DNA of 64,000 bases from Mytilus galloprovincialis (lineage: Eukaryota > Mollusca > Bivalvia > Mytilida > Mytilidae), in contig NC_134849.1 of the NCBI RefSeq assembly GCF_965363235.1, positions 47,128,122 to 47,192,121 on the forward strand, given 5' to 3'. A model generated the notes under the pieces. That model was not told where the DNA came from. It was given only the letters and a program-made list of their open reading frames with translations, and did not search any database. This document shows positions 57,038 through 64,000 of the stretch, piece by piece. The first letter of the stretch is position 1. The number at the start of each line of letters is the position of its first letter. The position numbers and the translations under genes are program-made.

Positions 57038-60000
57038 ATGAAAGTTGCATGGATTCTGTTGCTTTCTTTGGTCCTTGTCTTCCTCTTGGAAGATTGCGAT
57101 GCATGGAGGCGTAGAATAAGAATAAGAGCCAGGCGTTTTACCAGAAAGGTATTACCCAGAATTCGAGGAAGACGTCTTCTACGCAAAATAGGTCATGTAG
57201 TAAAAAAAACCTTCAAAACAATTGCTAAAGTAGCTGTACTTACCAGTCCATCTCTATTTGTATCTAAAGTAGTATACGATAGGTTCAAAGCAAAAAGGCT
57301 GACAGCAGCATTACGTGGACAAACATGTGTAGCTGATATCGTATGCGGAGGTTCATGGTTAAATGACAGATGCACGTGGTTCTGTGATAACATATGCAAA
57401 GTATTTGCAAATGATACGGTATGATTTTGTTAATAATCAAGAATATATACAAAGATTTTATAACAAAACAGCAACTGGTTGTATTTCAGCAATTGATTAT
57501 AATCTACATAAATAAGACTGGATTTTCGGGAGAGATCAGTTTGCGCCAAAAATGCGTCCTTTTGCGCCATAACTCATTTCTTCAATGCAACGTTTGCGCA
57601 ACATGTTTTAAAATTACATGGTATCATTTGCGCCAACAATCAAATATAGGATTGCACCAATTAGAAGAAAAATGACTTCCCTCTCCTTTATTCGGACTTG
57701 GAACTTGCAGTTTACACGGCAAATGTTTCCTTTTCTGAAACATATCTTCTTCTTACTGCTGCTGCATGGGTACTTCCCAATTTAATGTATGTAGTAGCTT
57801 TTGAATTCACTTTATTGTCCAAAAACACAAACCTTGAAGGATGAAATGCATAAAACAGTTGATAATAATTCCTAATAATAATAAAGCCTATACGCATGAT
57901 TGGAACAAAGTACTGTGTCATCAACATATGTGGGTAAAAAATAATCAGCAAAAGCTTCTATTTTCTTCTTTATTGGCATTACTTTATTAAATATTCAGCA
58001 AAGCAATAAATTTTTTCTCTCTCTGTACATTGACTGTTTAGTGCATTTTAAGCCTTTCTCTTCAGATGCTCATCTTCATGGTGAAACATCTCCGAACATA
58101 TGATACTTTTTAAGCCAAAAATAAGAATATATTCAATATATATATTAATCATTGATATTAATGATAGATATGTGTACAGGTAAATTGGCGCAAATGAGTT
58201 CCGCAATTGATACATTTAGAAAACAAAATTTGGCGCAAAAGGACTGCTGTCGGATTTCCGATATATTGTATAAAATATGGGCGCATTGCATTTGCGCCGA
58301 TTTTTGAAAATTACAATCTTTCATTTGCGCCACACGGTTATATTTCATTTGCGCCAAAAAAATAAAAACTTCATTTGCGCCATGTTACAGATAATTCAGG
58401 TAAACAATAACGGAAGCGTTAAATATGCATTGCTCTAAAAGGTTTGTCTCGACAGTATTTCTCTGAATAATAGGTTGAGTTCAATGCCACACTCATTTCT
58501 GAAGCTGAGAGTCACTAAGGTTTATAAATATATATAGTGGTCACATGTTCGAGGTGTCAAGATGAACATTTTCAATTTAGACATAAATACAGGAGAATTA
58601 AGTGTGTACTATTTGATGACCACACTTTTAGTTTATTATCAAATCATACGTTCTGAATAATGGAGACCAAGTCCTTTATTGGTACACCAAATAAAGAAAA
58701 CCTTGCAAAGCCAGTATAACAACTGAAATGGACCGCAGTTGATGATAAAACGGACTATCTTTTTTATCGTTATGTTATGCACTTCAGAGGAGGAATTTTC
58801 CAGACATAAATACATCAGGGCCGTCGCTTACAAGGGTAGACATATAACTTTACAATAGTGTATCCTGCTTAGAATAGTTCTAGTGTAAACTGTTTTCTTT
58901 CATGTTTCATATTGGGTGTTATGATCACGCTTATTTATAACAGTGAGAACTGTGTTTCATTAAGGTTTTAACATTACTTGTGTGGTTTAATTTCGACTGA
59001 TTTCTGACGAATATATTTAATTTTGCAAACACAAACTTTTGTATATGTTTTATACTATTTACCTGTATTTACCTGTAATATTGGCGCAAATGAAATATTG
59101 TTTGTGGCGCAAATGAAGGATTTTTTTGGCGCAAATGAAATGCCAATTGGCGCAAAAGCAAAGCACCGCAAAATATAAACTGTATACTGCGAGTGATTTT
59201 ACAGGGTGATAAGTGATTGTTGTAGTAAGAGGTCCCGCATATACATAATATACAAAAAATACATTGCACTTATTTCTAAATTAACACGGTTTAATCCATC
59301 ATTTTGTAATTAAAACATGTATGTGTCAAGTCATAAAATGACATAAAATGATGTTTAAGGTTGATGTGTTTGAGCTTTTGAATTTGCCATTTGACAAATA
59401 TCGAGCTGTCTCTAATTTTTGTAATGTTACTTTTATGAACTCCGTGTTGAAGACCGAACTTTCACCTATAATAGTTTACTTTTACAAATTGTGACTTGGA
59501 TGGAAAGCTTTCTCATTGACACATATATCACATCTTTCATTACAGCTCAACTGGCCTGGAGAATTGGTCACGTTACCATGCAAATTTTCAGAATACGATT
59601 ATACTCGCAGTGGATATTTTTATCCTGCAGATCTGGCATATCATGTAGGAGAGCGTGGGCAAGAATCTGACAATTTGATGGTTTTCAAATATTTAGATCA
59701 AAATGGTAAGTGTATCATATAATATTCAATGAAAAATCATAATCATAAACTGCGCCACAATAATTGAAAGACCAAAAACTAATGAAAAAATCTGTTAAAA
59801 TGAATTCAATCTATAAATTTGATGAAATATGCACTTTTTTATTAGAGAAATGCAATTAATTATAAGACGTTTTGTATAAAGGGAGAACATAATGTGTTTT
59901 GTCATTTAATTACGAATGTTTTATCAGGTTCAAAGTATTATTATTAGTAATATGCTTCTGAATAACAGAGAAGTGTTTTGATTATAATCTAGTATTTTAT

Positions 60001-61144
60001 TCCATTTATCATACGAATCAAATTCTTAAAAAAAAAAATGGAAAGGGACCTAGACGTTGGTAAAACAAATCTTTATTTTTGATTTTTCAATTTGTTTACA
60101 TTAAAGGCGATGGCAAAGTCTCCTCACAAGAGTTCAGCCAAACAAGTAAATATCTTCTGACTGATCAAGAACTTTGTAAAAGCACCAAGGTGAGATATAT
60201 TAATAACTTTGTTTCTTTTTTATTTGCAATTATTACTTATTTTTGCTGCAAATATTTAAATAAATTCCCAATTTATTAACACAGGTGCTATATATGTTTG
60301 AACATTTATTGACCATCTTTATAGTGTTTTTCAATATATGACAAAAAAAATCACTAAGCGCACACGAAAATGATAAAAAAATTAAAAAAAATGGCTAGTT
60401 GGCTATCCTCAACCTGAAATTGACAGTGAAGTCTTCGAAATCTATTTTGTAATTTGATATCAGTAACAGCAACAATACTAAGCAACCAATGTAGACAAAT
60501 GGTAGATATGATGACATACAATCATTATGGAATTAAAAAAACCACAGACAAGTGAAATATAAAAAAGAAGATGTGGTATGATTGCCAGTGAGATAACTCT
60601 CCACAACTCCACAAGAGACAAATGACACAGAAACTAACATATATAGGTCATCGTACGGCCTTCAACAATGAGCAAAGCCCATACCACATAGTCAGCTATA
60701 AAAGGCCCCGAAATGACAATGTAAAACATTTCAAACGAGAAACATAACGGCCTAACCCGTGCACAATAAATAAACGAAAAAAAAATATGTATCACATAAA
60801 CAAACGACAACCACTGAATTACATGCTTCTGACTTGCGACAGGCACATACACACTGTGGAAGGATTAAACATGTTATCGGGATCCTCACCGTTCCCCTAA
60901 CCTGGTACAGTAATGATTATATTCGAAAAAATATATATATTTGAGATTCTATTAAAAAAAATCAACGTTAAACTAATTATTTTGGTTGAACCTAATTATT
61001 TTGATTGAAACTTATTATTTTGTTTGAAACTAATTATTTTGGTTGAACCGTACCAGTTGATTTGAAGGATTCTTAGGTTCTTATGTGTTTAATCTGCATG
61101 TTTTTTTTATTAAGTTATGTGTTCTTTTTTTACAGGAGGTTTAA
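57038..61144 (+). CDS. Gene 4: secreted cationic EF-hand protein with altered Cys pattern and extended C-terminus, 210 aa
   Basis: Coding exons are 57038-57418, 59546-59705, 60107-60189 and 61136-61144 (381+160+83+9 nt). The signal peptide is residues 1-22 (ending CDA). The basic segment begins WRRRIRIRARRFTRK and repeats PRIRGRRLLRK. Cysteines are at 97, 103, 112, 116 and 120; position 107, Cys in the paralogues, is Trp. Cys139 and Cys204 remain, leaving an odd total of seven. EF-hand loop DQNGDGKVSSQE (178-189) is intact. After Cys204 the paralogues stop; here the codon is AAA, so translation continues for KSTK and, across the splice, EV before TAA. All donors and acceptors are canonical. 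No AATAAA is evident soon after the stop. It could be a functional diverged copy or an early-stage pseudogene. Confidence 0.8.
57540..59156. repeat. Four clusters of TTTGCGCC / GGCGCAAA in gene 4 intron 1
   Basis: Thirteen exact copies. Forward TTTGCGCC: 57540, 57561, 57627, 58291, 58324, 58348, 58374. Reverse GGCGCAAA: 58187, 58232, 59083, 59106, 59128, 59149. Clusters alternate forward, reverse, forward, reverse, making two facing pairs (57540-58239 and 58291-59156). Many copies are extended to TTCATTTGCGCCA. Confidence 0.85.
59440..59536 (-). repeat. Family A fragment abutting gene 4 exon 2
   Basis: 'ctccgtgttgaagaccgaac' through 'ttctcattgacacatatat' and 'cacatctttca' ends about 9 nt before exon 2 at 59546. 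It therefore supplies the pyrimidine-rich tract of the acceptor (catctttcattacag). Confidence 0.75.
60558..60910 (+). repeat. Family A repeat in gene 4 last intron
   Basis: 'aaaaaagaagatgtggtatga' (read from 60562), 'agctataaaaggccccgaa' and 'gacaggcacatacacac': a near full-length copy in the long orientation. Confidence 0.8.
60965..61050. repeat. Short tandem repeat, about 21-bp units, in gene 4 last intron
   Basis: 'ctaattattttggttgaac' recurs four times with small changes (taattattttgattgaaac, ttattattttgtttgaaac). Confidence 0.8.
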
Positions 61145-61149
61145 AAAGT

Positions 61150-62145
61150 CTCAACGACAGACACTATAGTACAATAAGTGAATTTGGCAGAAGATAATTA
61201 GCTATCATAATGATAATCAACATACAGTGATAATGACTGCGTTGCTTTTTAGTACTTGTATTCTATTTTTGTTATATGTGTAGTAATTTTGCTGTGCCAT
61301 TGACTTATTAATCCGCATCTTCTATTTTTTCTCATATCACATTCAAATGTAATCATAACATCGACCAACAATACATTAATTTTATTATACCCAGATAATT
61401 TTTAAGTGTTAGTTATAAACATTACTTGGCGCCATCGTCTTCGTCGTCCGTTTATTCAAAAATCAATTTTCAGGATATTTTCCTAAATTACTACATTTCA
61501 TTTTGTTTGGTATTTTTAAATTTCGTCAGCGTACCAAACTCTATACTCAGGTTTTGGAAGTGAAATCTCCATAGTAGTAAAAAGTAGAATGTGCTAAATT
61601 GAGGTTGCAACATTTTTTTGCAAACTTGATCTTGTACAGTTTTGATTTTTGTTAAGTATAGAATTAAGATGCTTTAAGATTGCCAATGGGACAACTGTTG
61701 TTCATTGAAACCAGACAAAAATATTTAATTGGACCCTATGGTTTTTATTCTCTACAAACTTTGGTTTTGTTTTTGGTTGATGTTGTACTCTGTTTACATT
61801 TGAACATATGCATTTTAAAAGAATTGATTTTACTCTAGAACAACTAAATAATGATATAACCAATTTTAGAAAGAAGTCTTTTATGCCTGAAAAAATAGGT
61901 CAATAATTCGATATCCTTGTTATTATTCTATATGGGGAGTCATCTAGGCATCCATATGGGTTCATGAGCGCATTAAAAGTATGGCGCCTGTGTTTATTAT
62001 AGAAGTTTGGAACAAAATGGGAAATAGACTGTTGGTGAATATCAAAGAAAAACAAAAATTTCAAAAGCATATTTCTTCAAATATTAAGAGTGTGGAAGAA
62101 CACAATAAGTACTGGAACCCCTGGGTACTTATTTACTAATCTGAT
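61150..62145. other. Spacer downstream of gene 4
   Basis: 61385-61600 has the look of a degraded repeat (ttattatacccagataa, cgtcttcgtcgtccgttt). No gene is supported. Confidence 0.4.
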
Positions 62146-62154
62146 GTTCAGAAG

Positions 62155-62362
62155 TTCAGTATATACATTAGACCGTTGGTTTTCTCGTTTGAATGGTTTT
62201 ACACTAGTATTTTTTTTGGGGGGGGCTCTTTATAGCTTGCTGTTCGGTGTGAGCCAAGGCTCCGTGTTGAAGACCGTACCTTGATTTATAATGGTTTACT
62301 TTTATAAATTGTGACTTGGATGGAGAGTTGTCTCATTGGCATTCATACCACATCTTCCAATA
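62155..62362 (-). repeat. Family A repeat
   Basis: 'agaccgttggttttctcgtt', 'ggtgtgagccaaggctccgt' and 'attcataccacatcttcc': a full-length copy in this orientation. Confidence 0.8.
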
Positions 62363-62364
62363 AT

Positions 62365-62985
62365 TACTCTTTGTACTGTTACTGTAGTTACAGTTATCAT
62401 TATTTAATGAAAATGTTATACTTCGTCCATATATTTTTACTGGTATATCGTATAATAGTTGTTCCCCTTTCATTTGCTTGGCTATGCTTATTTATCTCGC
62501 TTGCTTAGTTATGAATATGTGTCTACATATAAATATATGTAAATGCCTGACAATCCAAGAAGAATAAAAAAACATAATTTATATAAAAAAAGAGCCATAT
62601 TTATTCACTCATAGGATTTATTCATTGGAAATAAATAAATATATTCTAAAACTTGTTTGATTTATACGGAATATGTTCCTCTCATCTGTTTAACGACGGT
62701 GTGATACTCAACGTTATTCCTTAAAGGGAGGACATGTGTAGATATTCATATGATGAGGATAATGTTTCAATCAGTTTAATTGAGGTCTAAAGCCGGCATA
62801 TCAGTAACTGCTAGCAGTTCTTTGTTAATATATATGTGTCATTGCCATGCTGCTCAGTTTCTTTTGTTATATCGATTCTAACATAAGACTAGAGATTTCT
62901 TTTTAACTCAGTTTTACTGTGTGTATTGTTGGGGTTTGTTAATTCTACACTGGCTTAGAGAGATATCACAAAACATGTAAACCCC
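62365..62985. other. AT-rich spacer
   Basis: I see nothing beyond simple sequence. Confidence 0.4.
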
Positions 62986-62989
62986 GACG

Positions 62990-63255
62990 TTTTTTGGCGT
63001 CTGTGCCAAATCAGGAACCTCTAGCTTTGTTAGTATCATGTTGGGATTGTTTTGTTCATTTGAATGTTTCGGAGTTTGTTGTGGCGTTCATTTTGCTGAG
63101 CTAGAATGCATAGTTTTTTAGAGTCAAGCTGTAGTCTGTCTCCGAGTGCGGGTTCTTCTCGCTGCGATAAAGACCAATAAGTCTTGGACAGGTTTCTGCT
63201 CCTTGGTATGGAGGTTGTCTCTTTGATACATTCCCCGTTTCCATTCTCTATTATA
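62990..63255 (+). mobile_element. Solo family E tail (Penelope-like 3' end)
   Basis: 'aaatcaggaacctctagctt', 'gagtgcgggttcttctcgct' and 'gatacattccccgtttcc' match 30110-30350. The two - strand frames over it are repeat artefacts. Confidence 0.6.
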
Positions 63256-63259
63256 ACCA

Positions 63260-64000
63260 AACAAATCATCGCTCGCACACAATAACGTTAATAGAAGGGA
63301 AAATGCTTTATTGTTGTTCTTCATCTCTAAATTTTAGTAAACACGGAGATAAAAGCAAACATAACCTCGACAATTTAGAGATAGTCCTAGTAAATTGTTT
63401 AAAAAGAATTGTTTCCTTTATATCGATAACGCTACGCAGACATGCACCAAGACTGGCGCAATGTAGTAAAATGTTAAAAAAACCCAGCGCTCTTATTGTA
63501 ACAGATGCCGTTCTCTATCTCAAAGAATTGATGCTTAGGGACAGGACAATCATTTTTAAGCCCTCCCCCTTTTTCCAAAATCAGTTTTTTTTTTCTATTA
63601 ATTTAATCATATTGCGTTTAACTGTAATATGAACATACATATTCTAAAACTATCTTTTGCTATTAACTATCAATTAGAAGTGTACTATCCACCGCGGTCT
63701 GTGGTATATCATATAGCTAGAGAACTCTAACATATACTAGTAATATATCAGTGATCGCTGTGGATAGTGCCTGTCCGTGTATGGAACCTGTAATACAGTG
63801 GCTGTTGTTGGTTTGTAGTTTTAATCGACGTTGTTGTTATTTTTCTCTTTTTTAATATTTCCGATTTTGCCATGAAGGGGCCTTTTAAAGCTTTTAAAGG
63901 TGCTGGTGGTTTTCCTCATTGTAGAAGAATGTAAGGGTAATTGTTCACACTTCAGTCATTTGGTTTATTTTTAAATTCAGATCAACATAAGTCAATAACT
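63260..64000. other. End spacer
   Basis: The frame 63303-63632 (109 codons) has no recognisable domain. I see no other feature. Confidence 0.4.

Noticed and set aside
63303..63632. 109-codon frame at the right end
   Set aside because: No recognisable motif; the C-terminal part lies in a T-rich run.

Overview
The window is AT-rich, intron-rich animal DNA. It is most likely from a marine mussel of the genus Mytilus. I infer this from several interspersed repeats that I recognise as very common in Mytilus sequences, from tRNA-derived SINEs of molluscan type, and from the one real gene family present. No database was searched, so the genus is an inference and I cannot name the species.

The genes. 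Four paralogous genes, all on the + strand, are the only intact protein-coding loci I can support: gene 1 (590-2168), gene 2 (39919-41701), gene 3 (50172-51742) and gene 4 (57038-61144). Each encodes a secreted protein of 194-210 residues: a signal peptide (about residues 1-22), a strongly cationic Arg/Ile-rich segment, a six-cysteine block with fixed spacing, and a C-terminal half with one canonical EF-hand loop ending in or near a final cysteine. Intron positions and phases are identical: a 5' UTR intron whose AG touches the ATG, a phase-0 intron after the cysteine block, a phase-1 intron inside the EF-hand loop, and an intron at or just after the stop codon. Signal peptide + basic Cys-containing peptide + EF-hand C-terminus is the precursor layout described for the mussel antifungal peptide mytimycin. 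The 12-cysteine mytimycin core is absent, so I treat these genes as a related or convergent, unrecognised family, probably of innate immunity. Gene 4 has lost one cysteine and gained a C-terminal extension.

Other coding remains. A decayed Mab-21/cGAS-like receptor gene (nucleotidyltransferase plus C-terminal helical region) lies on the - strand at 14930-16890 with several stops and frameshifts. Two partial Penelope-like reverse transcriptases (14227-14910 and 27812-29197, both -), 3' scraps of the same class (around 12309-12515, 32226-32467, 43400-43525 and 53090-53275) and a decayed non-LTR retrotransposon (19785-20830, +) are also present.

Layout. 1-2.75 kb: gene 1. 2.75-14 kb: AT-rich DNA with interspersed repeats. 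14-17.8 kb: retroelement, Mab-21 pseudogene and a 96-bp minisatellite. 17.9-24.2 kb: a large inverted repeat whose arms are 21-bp minisatellites, enclosing a dead LINE and two SINEs. 24.7-34.8 kb: dense repeats (a ~490-bp tandem family, a Penelope-like element, small inverted-repeat elements, a CGTGCGA-rich satellite). 34.8-38.9 kb: nearly featureless. 38.9-61.3 kb: genes 2, 3 and 4 with repeat-laden introns and spacers. 61.3-64 kb: repeats only. Spacers shrink along the array (37.8, 8.5 and 5.3 kb), and most of the extra length between genes 1 and 2 is repeats and pseudogenes.
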